In this document: one piece after another, positions 39,627 to 49,008 of the stretch | How the letters are laid out: each line of letters starts with the position of its first letter | How positions within the stretch are numbered: position 1 is the stretch's first letter | NCBI GenBank assembly: GCA_009844085.1 | Contig: VYCF01000011.1 | Location: 1 to 64,000 of the forward strand | Direction: 5' to 3' | DNA: 64,000 nt | Source of the DNA: Gammaproteobacteria bacterium | GTDB taxonomy: Bacteria; Pseudomonadota; Gammaproteobacteria; Pseudomonadales; Pseudohongiellaceae | The notes under the pieces: model-generated | What the model was told of the DNA's origin: nothing | Seen by the model: the letters and a program-made list of their open reading frames with translations, nothing else | Database searches by the model: none | Made by a program: the position numbers and the translations under genes

Positions 39627-41567
39627 ATGATGGCAAGACAAATTCCCGGACTGATTTTTCCCGCAATTCTTCTGACCTGCTTCGCCGCGAATGCGCAGAC
39701 CGGAATGTTCGAAGGCGATTGGCGCTATTACGGCGGCGACAGCGGCAGCACCAAGTATTCCTCCCTGGATCAGATCGACGCGGACAATTTCGGCGAACTT
39801 GAAATCAAGTGGCGCTGGCAATCGATAGACGGTCGCTTCGATCTGGACCAACTGAAGACCGAGTACCCGAATCTCCTGGTCGCCAACGATGTTCCCGAAG
39901 TCAGCATCAACGGACTGAAAGCCGCCCCGCTGGCCGTGGACGGCGTGCTCTATATCTCCACGCCCTTGTACCAGGCCGCCGCCGTCGATGCGCAGACCGG
40001 CGAAACCTTGTGGACCTACGATCCCCGCAGCTACGCCTCGGGCATTCCGATCATGATGCTCGGTTTCAGCAATCGCGGGCTGGCGTATTGGTCCGACGGC
40101 GAAAGATCCCGAGTCGTGTGGGGAACCGGCGATGGCTATCTGGTCGAGGTCGACGCCGAATCCGGCGAACCGATACCCGGGTTCGGCGAAGGCGGCAGGG
40201 TGGATCTCATCGCCGGCATTCCCCGGGCGCGGCGCCAGGCGCCGATAATCGTCGGCGACGTCATCGTGGTGGGGTCGGCGATATCGGACCAGCCCGACTA
40301 CAAGGAAATGCCGCCGGGTCATGTGCGCGGCTTCGATGTAAACTCCGGTGAGTTGCTATGGACGTTCCATACCGTCCCCCAGCCCGGGGAACTCGGTAAC
40401 GAAACCTGGGAAGACGGCTCCTGGGAATATAGCGGCCATGCCAATGTGTGGACGCTGATGAGCGCCGATACCGAAGCGGGCATCGTGTATCTGCCGATCG
40501 GTTCTCCCACGAACGACAACTATGGCGGACATCGGCTCGGGGACAATCTCTTCGGCAACAGCCTGGTCGCGCTCGATGCGAATACCGGTGAGCGGCTCTG
40601 GCATTTTCAACTCGTGCACCACGACCTCTGGGACTACGACCTGCCGGCGGCGCCGAACCTGATCGATATCACCGTGGACGGCGAACCGGTCAAGGCGGTC
40701 GTCCAGGTAACAAAGCACGGTTTCGTCTTCACCTTCGACCGCATTACGGGCGAACCCGTGTGGCCCATCGAGGAGCGGCCGGTTCCCGCGTCCGACGTGC
40801 CGGGAGAACGCGCATCGCCGACCCAGCCCTTTCCGACCAGGCCTCCGCCGTTCGAGCGCCAGAACCTGAGCGAGGACGATCTGATCGACTTCACGCCGGA
40901 GTTGCGCGAAGCCGCCGTCGCAATGCTCGAACAACATCGCTATGGGCCGATTTTCACACCGCCTTCGCTTCCCACCGAAACCAGTTTCGGCACGATTCAC
41001 ATGCCGGGATACATCGGCGGCGCGAACTGGATGGGCGCCGCGGTCGACCCGGAAACGGGCATCCTCTACATACCCTCCGTCGCCACGCCGAGCCGCTCCG
41101 GACTGGCGGTGCCGGAGGCGGAGGACGCCACCTTGAACTACGTGCGTAACGTAACCACGAATCTGCGCCCGCGAGGCCTGCCGCTGATCAAGCCTCCCTA
41201 CGGGCAGATTACGGCGATCGACATGAACGCGGGCGAAATTCTGTGGCAGGCGCCGAACGGAGCGGGAGCGCCCGGCGTGCTCGACCACCCGCTGCTCGCG
41301 GACCTGGACCTGCCTCCGCTCGGCAACGGCTGGGATCAGGTGCTGGTGACGAAGACCCTGCTGATCTCGGCGCAAAGAACGCCCGACAGGGGAGGCAGTT
41401 ACCCGCTGGTGGCGCGCGACAAGCGAACCGGCGCGACGATCGCCCAGGTAGCGCTGCCGGCCCAGCCGATCGGCCCGCCGGTGACTTTCAGCGTCGACGG
41501 CCGGCAACATTTGGCGGTTACCATGCTCGGGTCGCCGCCGGAAATGGTGGTTCTGGGGCTGCCATGA
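39627..41567 (+). CDS. PQQ-dependent dehydrogenase (glucose/alcohol type), tandem copy 1
   Basis: 646 residues from the ATG pair that begins a signal peptide (PGLIFPAILLTCFAANAQ); an upstream TTG adds a non-signal stretch. The quinoprotein propeller shows WRYYGGDSGSTKYSSLDQI, ERLWHFQLVHHDLWDYDLP (D336 and D338 in WDYD) and IKPPYGQITAIDMNAGEI. The HHDLWDYDLPAAPN block looks closer to the glucose/quinate group than to methanol dehydrogenase. No CxxCH, so it passes electrons to a separate carrier or to quinone. Its stop overlaps the start of a second copy (ATGA). Confidence 0.9.
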   Translation: MMARQIPGLIFPAILLTCFAANAQTGMFEGDWRYYGGDSGSTKYSSLDQIDADNFGELEIKWRWQSIDGRFDLDQLKTEYPNLLVANDVPEVSINGLKAAPLAVDGVLYISTPLYQAAAVDAQTGETLWTYDPRSYASGIPIMMLGFSNRGLAYWSDGERSRVVWGTGDGYLVEVDAESGEPIPGFGEGGRVDLIAGIPRARRQAPIIVGDVIVVGSAISDQPDYKEMPPGHVRGFDVNSGELLWTFHTVPQPGELGNETWEDGSWEYSGHANVWTLMSADTEAGIVYLPIGSPTNDNYGGHRLGDNLFGNSLVALDANTGERLWHFQLVHHDLWDYDLPAAPNLIDITVDGEPVKAVVQVTKHGFVFTFDRITGEPVWPIEERPVPASDVPGERASPTQPFPTRPPPFERQNLSEDDLIDFTPELREAAVAMLEQHRYGPIFTPPSLPTETSFGTIHMPGYIGGANWMGAAVDPETGILYIPSVATPSRSGLAVPEAEDATLNYVRNVTTNLRPRGLPLIKPPYGQITAIDMNAGEILWQAPNGAGAPGVLDHPLLADLDLPPLGNGWDQVLVTKTLLISAQRTPDRGGSYPLVARDKRTGATIAQVALPAQPIGPPVTFSVDGRQHLAVTMLGSPPEMVVLGLP

Positions 41568-43525
41568 GTAGAACCGCGGCTATGAGTTTTCCGATTCGAG
41601 CTGCGTCCTTGCATTGGGCCGGATATTGGCCGCTTCTGCTGTTGGCGTCCTGCCTATCCGTCAACAGCGCCCTGGCGCAACAGGGGGCATTGGGCGGCGA
41701 ATGGCGCAACTACGGCGGCGATGCCGCGCACACGAAATACTCGCCGCTCGACCAGATCAACGCGGACAACGTGCAACGCCTGCAAGTCGCCTGGACCTGG
41801 GATTCCCTGGACCAGGAGTTGCGGGAAAACAACGAGGTCATTCAAAACCGCGGTTCGTTCCGCACTTACACCTATGAAGTGACGCCGCTTATGGTTAACG
41901 GCGTCCTGTACACGACGACCTCGCTCGGCCAGATCGCGGCCATCGATCCGGCTTCCGGGGAAACGCTCTGGAGTTTCGACCCGGTGCTTTATCTCGACGG
42001 ACGGCCCGCGGTGCACGGGTTCATGACGCGCGGTCTCGCGTATTGGACCGGCGGCGGGCAGGAACGGCTGTTTTACGCCGGCGGCCGCACTTACCTGCTA
42101 TCCGTCGATCCGGCGACGGGCAGGCTGGATCCGAACTTCGGCCGCGCTGGCCGCGTCGATCTCAAGCGCGGCCTCGGCAGAACCATCGATCCTTCGCTCT
42201 ATGCGGTGAGTTCCCCGCCCGTCGTCGTCGGCGACGTTGTCGTCGTGGGCTCGGCCATGACGGAAGGCACCGACTATCGCGAGGCCCCGCCCGGTCATGT
42301 ACGCGGATTCGATGCGCGCACGGGCGAGATGCTATGGATTTTCCATACGATTCCCCAACCCGGCGAATTCGGTTCGGATAGCTGGCCCGATTACGCCTGG
42401 GAATACACCGGCGGCGCCAACGTCTGGACCCTGATGAGCGCCGATGAAGAACTGGGGCTGGTCTATCTACCGGTGGGAACGGCGGTGCCCGACTACTACG
42501 GCGGCCACCGCCTCGGCGACAACCTGTTCGCCAATTCCCTCGTGGCCTTGCATGCCGACAGCGGCGAGCGGGCCTGGCATTTCCAGTTCGTGCATCACTC
42601 GGTGTGGGACTACGATCCGCCGGCCGCCCCGAACCTCATCGACATCGTGGTTGACGGCCGTCCGGTCAAGGCGGTGGCGCAAATCACCAAACAGGGCTTT
42701 ACCTTCGTTTTCGATCGCGAAACCGGCGAACCGGTATGGCCCATCGAGGAAAGATCGGTGCCGGGCTCGACGGTTGCGGGCGAGTTCACATCGCCGACCC
42801 AGCCCTATCCGACCAGGCCGCCGCTGTTTCTCACCAATGGCGCCACCGAAGACGACCTCATCGACTTCACGCCGGAACTAAGGGCGGAGGCATTGGAGAT
42901 TTTCAGCCAGTACCATAGCGGCCCGCTATATACGCCGCCCGCACCGGGAGACAATATCATCCGGCCCGGCTGGAGCGGCGGCGCGAACTGGTGGGGCGCG
43001 GCCTTCGACCCGGAGACAAACCGCCTGTTCGTGCCTAGCTGGGCGCATTTTTCCACCGTGAATATCAGCCCGCCGGAATCTGCCGATTCCGATTTGACGA
43101 TTCGGCCGCAAGTGCGCCAATTGAGCGGCCCGCGCGGCTTGCCGCTTTTCAAACCGCCCTACTCGCAACTGGTTGCCTTCGACATGAATCAGGGCGAAAA
43201 ACTCTGGCATGTGCCGGTCGGAACCGGGCCCACCGATCATCCCGACCTGCAAGGCCTCGAGCTGGCGCCCATGGGCAATTTCGAAAAGCTCGGCGGCCCG
43301 CTGCTGACCAAATCCCTGCTCTTCATCGGCCAGGGCTTCGAGACAAACCGCCTCGGCGTCTACGACAAGGACACCGGAGAAGAATTGTGGTGGCTGCAAC
43401 TGCCGGCGCGCTTCCACGCGGCGCCCATCACTTACCTGGCGGACGGCAAGCAATACATCGTCTTCGCCCTCGGCGGCGGCCCCGGCGGCGAACCGGAACG
43501 CCTGATGGCCCTGGCGCTGCCGTAA
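41564..43525 (+). CDS. PQQ-dependent dehydrogenase, tandem copy 2
   Basis: 653 residues. The ATG overlaps the previous stop; Met7 is an alternative. A signal peptide (YWPLLLLASCLSVNSALAQ) is followed by the same propeller plan: WRNYGGDAAHTKYSPLDQI, HHSVWDYDPPAAPN with D349 and D351, and FKPPYSQLVAFDMNQGE. It differs from copy 1 around the active site (HHS instead of HHD before the WDYD strand), so the substrates probably differ. The frame open upstream of this ATG only overlaps copy 1 and is not coding. Confidence 0.9.
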   Translation: MSRTAAMSFPIRAASLHWAGYWPLLLLASCLSVNSALAQQGALGGEWRNYGGDAAHTKYSPLDQINADNVQRLQVAWTWDSLDQELRENNEVIQNRGSFRTYTYEVTPLMVNGVLYTTTSLGQIAAIDPASGETLWSFDPVLYLDGRPAVHGFMTRGLAYWTGGGQERLFYAGGRTYLLSVDPATGRLDPNFGRAGRVDLKRGLGRTIDPSLYAVSSPPVVVGDVVVVGSAMTEGTDYREAPPGHVRGFDARTGEMLWIFHTIPQPGEFGSDSWPDYAWEYTGGANVWTLMSADEELGLVYLPVGTAVPDYYGGHRLGDNLFANSLVALHADSGERAWHFQFVHHSVWDYDPPAAPNLIDIVVDGRPVKAVAQITKQGFTFVFDRETGEPVWPIEERSVPGSTVAGEFTSPTQPYPTRPPLFLTNGATEDDLIDFTPELRAEALEIFSQYHSGPLYTPPAPGDNIIRPGWSGGANWWGAAFDPETNRLFVPSWAHFSTVNISPPESADSDLTIRPQVRQLSGPRGLPLFKPPYSQLVAFDMNQGEKLWHVPVGTGPTDHPDLQGLELAPMGNFEKLGGPLLTKSLLFIGQGFETNRLGVYDKDTGEELWWLQLPARFHAAPITYLADGKQYIVFALGGGPGGEPERLMALALP

Positions 43526-43539
43526 ACAGACCGATGCGA

Positions 43540-44232
43540 TCAGTACACGCCGTAGTGCCGCGCCAGGAAATTGAAGGTGTTGCGAAGGTGCTCCTCTCCG
43601 ACCAGGTCCGCCTTGGCGAAGCGGGCGGCGTCAGCGGGGATGGGCTGACTGTCGGGGCTCCTCATCTGCGATTCCGCCGCTCGCTCCATTAGTACGAAGC
43701 GCGCCACCGCCGAGGCAACGGAAGCCCCGGCGGCAAGCAGGCCATGGCTGCGCAGAATCACCGAATTGTTTTGACCCATGCTCTGCGCAATCCGTGAACC
43801 GGCCGTGAGGCTTTGCACCTGCACTTCCTCGTCGTCGAACAGGGCGCAGTCTTCAAAGAAAATGCAGGCTTCCTGAGTGACGGGCTCAAGCACACGGTTT
43901 CGGGATGAAAACGCCGTACCCCAGGATGTGTGCGTGTGAGCCACGCTGCCTATGTCGCCACGCGCGGCGAGGATCGGCTGATGAATGTGATAGCCCGGCA
44001 AGTTGACTGAGCCTGTGCCGGACACCACCTGGCCATCCCGGTCGATCAGCACCATGACGTCGGCGGTGGCTTCCGGGAACGTAATCCCGTAGCCGAGCAT
44101 CCAGAAACAATCGATGCGTTCGGGATCCCGCGCGCTGATATGACCATCGCCCAGGTCGCCCCAGCCGAGCGCCCCGAAAACCCGATACGCTCGCGCCAGT
44201 TCCTCACACAATGCTGTTTGGTCTTCCGTCAT
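43540..44232 (-). CDS. Class II aldolase/adducin family protein
   Basis: 230 residues with the zinc-site motif SVAHTHTSWGTAF and the later His in LRSHGLLAAGASV, typical of FucA/AraD-type aldolases and epimerases. No signal peptide, so cytoplasmic. It would cleave or epimerise a sugar phosphate or keto acid; the substrate is not identifiable. It converges with the PQQ tandem and shares a strand with the GST-like gene. Confidence 0.9.
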   Translation of the reverse strand: MTEDQTALCEELARAYRVFGALGWGDLGDGHISARDPERIDCFWMLGYGITFPEATADVMVLIDRDGQVVSGTGSVNLPGYHIHQPILAARGDIGSVAHTHTSWGTAFSSRNRVLEPVTQEACIFFEDCALFDDEEVQVQSLTAGSRIAQSMGQNNSVILRSHGLLAAGASVASAVARFVLMERAAESQMRSPDSQPIPADAARFAKADLVGEEHLRNTFNFLARHYGVY

Positions 44233-44260
44233 TATCGAAGATGCTACGAAATGCTCAGGA

Positions 44261-45277
44261 TCAGTTTATCAGGAGGGCTTCACAGCCAGTCCCCGCGAAC
44301 ATGGCGTCAATTGTACTTCGCGCCGTTGAATCCAGCGCATCGTACTCCGCGCGAATCCAGTCTACGCAGTGAGCCTGATAGGGAAAAGTCTTTTGCCGCC
44401 AGGGTTTGTCATCGACCAGGCATTCCACCTTCGACTCTCCGGCTTGAAAGGCGGCCGCGTTGGCCAACATGACCGGCACGTAGGTTCTCCCTATTTCCTC
44501 AAGCAATGCCAAAAGTGTTTGCGGCACGTCTGCGTCCGGGAACCAGTGTTGCGGTTCCGGTTCCAGGCCGGACAGATCTTCAGTGAGCGAAACCCACGAA
44601 TAGACTCGCGGAGCCTGTTGCAAAGCTATACCGGACGAAGTCGGATCGAATTGGGCCAATTGAGTGAGCTGTCCGAATACCGCAAAGTCCGAGGCGCCGG
44701 GCCGTTTGCCCATGAGGAACGGATGGCGTTCGAGATGCCGGGTAAACAGTCGCAGAAATCGCTTGTAGCTGGCCTCGATTATCGGCGCCGTCGTCGCGTT
44801 GGATCCCACCACGTAAAGGCGATCGATCTGGCGTTGGCCGAACTGTTTCGAGGCTTCCGCGAGCGACTTGTCGGGCGCGGTGATATCCCCCCAATAGGGA
44901 AGAATCCTGGCAGCCATTTCCGCGTCAGCCTCAAAGTGCCAGCGGTAGTGAAACATCGCCTTGGTCAGCCATTCGTCGGCGTAGTCCTCAAGCAGGTAGT
45001 CAAGAAAGCGAAGCACGGGACTGTCCGGGATAACCGAACGGCCGGCATGTTCGTTTTCTAGCCGGCGAAGGATATGGGTTGAATCGATATGCGCTTCAAA
45101 CTTGCCGTCATCGTCCTGGAAATAAAAGACGGGGATAAGATTCACTTTGGGTTGCGGCAGTCCCCTGGTCTCACCGTGTCGAGCGTGCAGATAGCGGTAG
45201 GGCAACCGCCGGTATCGCAACAGGCTGAGCATCTTCCGGGTGTAGGGGGAGCCGGGCAGGCCTTTCAGGAGAATCAT
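44261..45277 (-). CDS. Glutathione S-transferase-like protein
   Basis: 338 residues from the ATG that starts the thioredoxin fold directly (MILLKGLPGSPYTRKMLSLL); an in-frame GTG at 45331 would add 18 residues. The N-terminal domain has Ser-Pro-Tyr where some GSTs have catalytic Ser or Cys. The C-terminal part is helical (HPFLMGKRPGASDFAVFGQL is the usual GST fold-stabilising block). It is longer than most GSTs (200-250) because of an extended C-terminus. Function could be glutathione conjugation or dehalogenation. Confidence 0.8.
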   Translation of the reverse strand: MILLKGLPGSPYTRKMLSLLRYRRLPYRYLHARHGETRGLPQPKVNLIPVFYFQDDDGKFEAHIDSTHILRRLENEHAGRSVIPDSPVLRFLDYLLEDYADEWLTKAMFHYRWHFEADAEMAARILPYWGDITAPDKSLAEASKQFGQRQIDRLYVVGSNATTAPIIEASYKRFLRLFTRHLERHPFLMGKRPGASDFAVFGQLTQLAQFDPTSSGIALQQAPRVYSWVSLTEDLSGLEPEPQHWFPDADVPQTLLALLEEIGRTYVPVMLANAAAFQAGESKVECLVDDKPWRQKTFPYQAHCVDWIRAEYDALDSTARSTIDAMFAGTGCEALLIN

Positions 45278-45432
45278 TCGATTGCTTGGCTTCTTTCCGC
45301 TGAGGCTATCCGCATTCGTCCTGCTTGTCACGCCCGCCGGGCGTTATTCCAGGGAGCGAGGTTTACACCGGCAACCGGTAGCGCGTAGAGTGCGAGGGAT
45401 TGACCACTCAACCTGTTTTCCGGGAGTTTCGC

Positions 45433-46614
45433 ATGACCCATCGCCGACAGTTTCTCAAGTATCTGGCTGCCAGTCCGTTGCTTACCAATTTTTCCGCTTT
45501 CGCCCAGGAAGTGGAGGAAACGCTGGGAGAACGACTGACCGACCCCAGCGAAGTCATCAACGTTTTCGAAATGGAGGCATTGGCCCGGGAGAAATTGCCG
45601 CCCGCCCATTTCGGCTACCTGGCGACAGGCGTGGACAGCGACGAGACGATTCGCGCGAATCGCGAAGGCTTCAGTCGTTTTCAGATAAAACCGCGGCGGC
45701 TTGTCGACGTAAGCGATGTAGACACATCGATCGATCTGCTGGGCACCGAGACCGGATCACCGATCGTACTTTGCCCGGTGGCAAGCCAGGGCGCCTACCA
45801 CGCCGAAGCGGAATTGGGCTCGGCCAGGGCTGCCAGAGCGAAAGGGCATCACATGATTCTGTCCACGCAGTCATCGACTTCCGTCGAGGCGGTGACAGAA
45901 GCTCGCGGGGCGCCGATCTGGCATCAACTGTATGCAACGAATCGCTGGGAAAATACCGTGCAGATGTTGCAACGGGCGGAAGCGGCGGGGTGCACCGCGG
46001 TGTGCCTGACAATCGATTTGCCCGGCGGGCGAAATACCGAAACCCAGGCGCGAATGACCCGTTCCGATACGCGGGATTGCACCGTCTGCCATACAGGGCA
46101 GCTAAAGCCGATATTCGACGGCCTGGATATGCAGGGAGCGAGCTTGAACAATCCCGCCATGACCTGGGAGGTGATCGGACGCATGAAGGAAGTTACCGAC
46201 ATGAAAGTGATCATCAAGGGCGTTGAAGTCGCTTTTGATGCCGCCATGGCGGTGCAGAGCGGCGCGGACGGCATCGTGGTTTCGAATCACGGCGGCAGAG
46301 CGACCGAAACGGGCAGAGGCACGATTGAATGCCTGCCGGAAGTCGTAGCCGCCGTAAACGGACGCATTCCCATCGTGATCGACGGCGGCTTTCGCCGCGG
46401 CACCGATGTATTCAAGGCGCTTGCCCTGGGCGCCTCCGCGGTGGGTATCGGCAGGCCCTATTGTTTCGGGCTGGGCGCCTTCGGACAGGCAGGCGTGGAG
46501 CGGGTTCTGGACCTGCTGAACCGCGAGCTGCTGATCGCCATGCGCGGCAGTGGAACCACAAGCGTCGACGCGATCGGGCCCGAGTATGTGCACGGCCTGG
46601 GTCAACGGGCCTGA
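45433..46614 (+). CDS. Tat-exported FMN-dependent alpha-hydroxy-acid dehydrogenase/oxidase
   Basis: 393 residues; the ATG follows CGGGAG. The start MTHRRQFLKYLAASPLL is a twin-arginine (RRQFLK) signal, fitting a flavoprotein folded before export. The FMN barrel is clear: RRLVDVSDVDTSIDLLG, STQSSTSVEAV, VIIKGV, and the active His and Arg in VVSNHGGRATE with DGGFRRGTDVFKALALGAS. These enzymes oxidise lactate, glycolate or related 2-hydroxy acids. Most bacterial relatives are cytoplasmic, so a periplasmic location is notable. A keto-acid hydratase-like gene follows after 20 bp. Confidence 0.9.
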   Translation: MTHRRQFLKYLAASPLLTNFSAFAQEVEETLGERLTDPSEVINVFEMEALAREKLPPAHFGYLATGVDSDETIRANREGFSRFQIKPRRLVDVSDVDTSIDLLGTETGSPIVLCPVASQGAYHAEAELGSARAARAKGHHMILSTQSSTSVEAVTEARGAPIWHQLYATNRWENTVQMLQRAEAAGCTAVCLTIDLPGGRNTETQARMTRSDTRDCTVCHTGQLKPIFDGLDMQGASLNNPAMTWEVIGRMKEVTDMKVIIKGVEVAFDAAMAVQSGADGIVVSNHGGRATETGRGTIECLPEVVAAVNGRIPIVIDGGFRRGTDVFKALALGASAVGIGRPYCFGLGAFGQAGVERVLDLLNRELLIAMRGSGTTSVDAIGPEYVHGLGQRA

Positions 46615-46634
46615 AAGTGCGATGGGAAGGAGCC

Positions 46635-47573
46635 ATGATTGGAAGAGTCGGACTTGACCTCTCATGGTTCCGGGTCTGTGCGTTGCTGGTCGGAGTGGTC
46701 TGTGCGGGAAGCGCTTTAAGCCAAGCTGATTCGCCCGCGGACGAGGCGGAAGTTCGCGCCGCTGTCGGGGCGATGCTGGACGACTTTCTCAACGTCAGGG
46801 CGATACGTCCATTTGCGCCCGAGTTGTCGCTGGAAGAAGCGTATCGCTGGCAGGACGAACTGGTGGATATGCTGCGCCCGACCTGGGGAGAGGTAGTCGG
46901 CTACAAGACGGGCGGACACAATCCCGGCCCCAGCAGTCCGTACTTTCCGCCCGGCGGCATCAGGGCGCAGATGCTGTCCGGCATGTTCGTGAGCGACGGC
47001 GCCGCGGTCCGGGTCGACGAGATGGGAGCGGAAAGTTTCCTCGAAGCCGACTTCGCCTTTCGCGTAGGCAGCGAGTCCATCAACGAGGCGCGAACCGACC
47101 TCGAAATACTCGCCGCGCTCGAAGCCTTCGTTCCGTTCGCCGAGGTGCCCGACCCGACCGCCGAGCCGGACGATAACGCAACGGTTCGCGCCGTGGTCGG
47201 AAACATGACCAGCCGAATTGCCTTGACCGGCGAACCCGTACCCATGGAGCCGACCGAAGAGTGGCTGGATCGATTGAACAACATGGAATACGCCGTACTC
47301 GACGAGAACGGCAGCGTGATCGAGCGGCGCTCGATGGCGGACTGGTACCAACCCATCGACGTGGTCAGATGGCTCCGGGACCACTTGCAGACTTACGGCA
47401 AGAAACTGATGCCGGGGCAACTGCTATCCCTGGGCAATCTCGGCATCAACCGGCCGTTTTTCGAAGGAACTACAAGGGGCGATGTCTACACCGGCAACCG
47501 GTACCGCGTGGAGTATTACGGCCTGAGGGCCGACGGGCAACCGGCCACGGTAACCATCAACCTCGTCCGCTGA
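46635..47573 (+). CDS. Exported 2-keto-4-pentenoate hydratase-like protein
   Basis: 312 residues; the ATG has GGGAAGGAG. A signal peptide (FRVCALLVGVVCAGSALSQ) precedes a domain of the MhpD/fumarylacetoacetate-hydrolase fold: VVGYKTGG, the Glu of ADFAFRVG, FVPFAEVPD, and MPGQLLSLGNLGINRPFF near the end. Family members add water to, or decarboxylate, 2-keto acids using a divalent metal, normally in the cytoplasm. Co-transcribed with the hydroxy-acid dehydrogenase, whose keto-acid product could be its substrate. Confidence 0.85.
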   Translation: MIGRVGLDLSWFRVCALLVGVVCAGSALSQADSPADEAEVRAAVGAMLDDFLNVRAIRPFAPELSLEEAYRWQDELVDMLRPTWGEVVGYKTGGHNPGPSSPYFPPGGIRAQMLSGMFVSDGAAVRVDEMGAESFLEADFAFRVGSESINEARTDLEILAALEAFVPFAEVPDPTAEPDDNATVRAVVGNMTSRIALTGEPVPMEPTEEWLDRLNNMEYAVLDENGSVIERRSMADWYQPIDVVRWLRDHLQTYGKKLMPGQLLSLGNLGINRPFFEGTTRGDVYTGNRYRVEYYGLRADGQPATVTINLVR

Positions 47574-47585
47574 TCAAAACGAAAA

Positions 47586-47617
47586 GAGCGCCGGCCGGAT
47601 AATTCCGGCCGGCGCTC
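47586..47617 (-). terminator. Intrinsic terminator of the FAH-family gene
   Basis: A perfect 13-bp stem (GAGCGCCGGCCGG with CCGGCCGGCGCTC) around a six-base loop lies between the convergent genes. On the minus strand it is followed by TTTTCGTTTT, giving a good Rho-independent terminator. In the plus direction no T-run follows. Confidence 0.85.
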
Positions 47618-47645
47618 CCTGCTAACCTGGAACTGTATTTAACGC

Positions 47646-48806
47646 CTAGCGGTCGCGGTAAGTGGCTGTCGGGGGCAATTGTGCTCCGGACAAGTCAGCC
47701 GGAATATCGCGCTCGGCGACGACTGTGTGCGAAATCGTGCCGATTCCCTCGATGCTGGCGCTGATGTTCTCACCGTCAACCAGATAACCCGAGCCCGTGG
47801 CGCGCTGAACCCGGCCTGCGCCGGTGCCGCCGGAGGTGCCGCTTTGCAGCACGTCGCCGGGGAACACGGTGATCAGGGACGAAGCGTACTCGATCAGCTC
47901 AGGAATGTTGTGGATCATGTCGCCGGCCTGGGCTTCCTGAACCGTCACGCCGTCGATAACGGTGATCTGGTGCAGGCGCTCCATCGGATCGCCGTAAAAC
48001 TCCTTGGGCACGATCCAGGGTCCGTGCGGGGCGAAGGTGTCATGGCCCTTGCCGACGAACCAGTCCGAACCCGAACCGTAACCGCCCGGCGGGCGGCCGC
48101 CGCGGTCGGAAACGTCCATGGCGACCATGTAACCGAATACGTGATCGTAGGCGCGGTTGGCCGAGATGTACTTGCCGGTCTTGCCGAAGACGATGGCCAT
48201 CTCCACTTCGTACTCGATCTCGTCGCGGCCGAAGGGCATGACGATGTCGTCACCGTCGCCGATCACCGCCCCGCGCGTGGGCTTGAGGAACAGGTAGGGC
48301 ACGCCGCGGTTTTCCTGGCGCTGGCGGGTGCGTTCCGCCAGTTGCTGCGGGGTGCAACCTTCGCAGGCGTGGGTATAGAAGTTCACCGCCGCGTTCATGA
48401 TCTTGCTGGGGTACTGGATCGGCGCCTGGATGTCGACGGAGTCCACCGGATGCACATAGGCGGTGTCGCCGCCGAGCAGGTCTTCCGCGACCAGCCAGTT
48501 CATGAGTTCGTAGAGCCGGAATTTCAGGCCGTACTCGTATTGCTCGATCAGCCCGACCATATCCCCGGGCATTTCCATATCGCTGTATTGCCATTGCATC
48601 TGCATGGCGCGGTTCGCGGCATCGAGGTCAACGATCAGCGAGTCGTCGCGTACGACGAGGCCCACGAACGGTGTGTCGTTCACCGCAAAGGTGCCGACCT
48701 TGAAGGGCTCGACGGACTCCGTGGCCTGGGCCAGGGCCTGGCCGGAGACGGCGACAATCGCCAGCGCCGCGGCGAACATCAAGCTGGAAACGGACTTTCG
48801 TATCAT
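47646..48806 (-). CDS. Exported fumarylacetoacetate hydrolase family protein
   Basis: 386 residues. A clear signal peptide (LMFAAALAIVAVSGQALAQ) leads to a full FAH fold. The metal-binding Glu residues lie in EIEYEVEMAIVFGKTGKYI, with Asp in VFGYMVAMDVSDR. GKGHDTFAPHGPW and GDVLQSGTSGGTG supply catalytic and C-terminal signatures. It probably hydrolyses a C-C or C-O bond of a diketo or acyl-pyruvate compound in the periplasm, unusual for the family. It converges on the hydratase-like gene and may act in the same route. Confidence 0.88.
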   Translation of the reverse strand: MIRKSVSSLMFAAALAIVAVSGQALAQATESVEPFKVGTFAVNDTPFVGLVVRDDSLIVDLDAANRAMQMQWQYSDMEMPGDMVGLIEQYEYGLKFRLYELMNWLVAEDLLGGDTAYVHPVDSVDIQAPIQYPSKIMNAAVNFYTHACEGCTPQQLAERTRQRQENRGVPYLFLKPTRGAVIGDGDDIVMPFGRDEIEYEVEMAIVFGKTGKYISANRAYDHVFGYMVAMDVSDRGGRPPGGYGSGSDWFVGKGHDTFAPHGPWIVPKEFYGDPMERLHQITVIDGVTVQEAQAGDMIHNIPELIEYASSLITVFPGDVLQSGTSGGTGAGRVQRATGSGYLVDGENISASIEGIGTISHTVVAERDIPADLSGAQLPPTATYRDR

Positions 48807-49008
48807 TTTCCTACTCCCATGCTGAAGATGAAAACGATGAAAAGAACACCTTTCATCGCATTGGTATCAGGGAAGTCGAGCATATGGGGAAAAGATAGAT
48901 GAGTCAAAGGGGTGTGCGGGTTGCAAGAATTTTGGCTTACGGCGGTCTTAGTCAATATGTACATCGCCTTGAAATACATGTTGCCGCGCAATTTGCATAT
49001 GGACTATT

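Noticed and set aside
40600-40660. WDYD motif as proof of lanthanide-dependent (XoxF-type) enzymes
   Set aside because: Glucose-dehydrogenase-type quinoproteins also have Asp two residues after the catalytic Asp, so the motif alone does not decide the metal.
47679-48902. A 407-codon plus-strand frame
   Set aside because: Antisense to the FAH-family gene, no domain.
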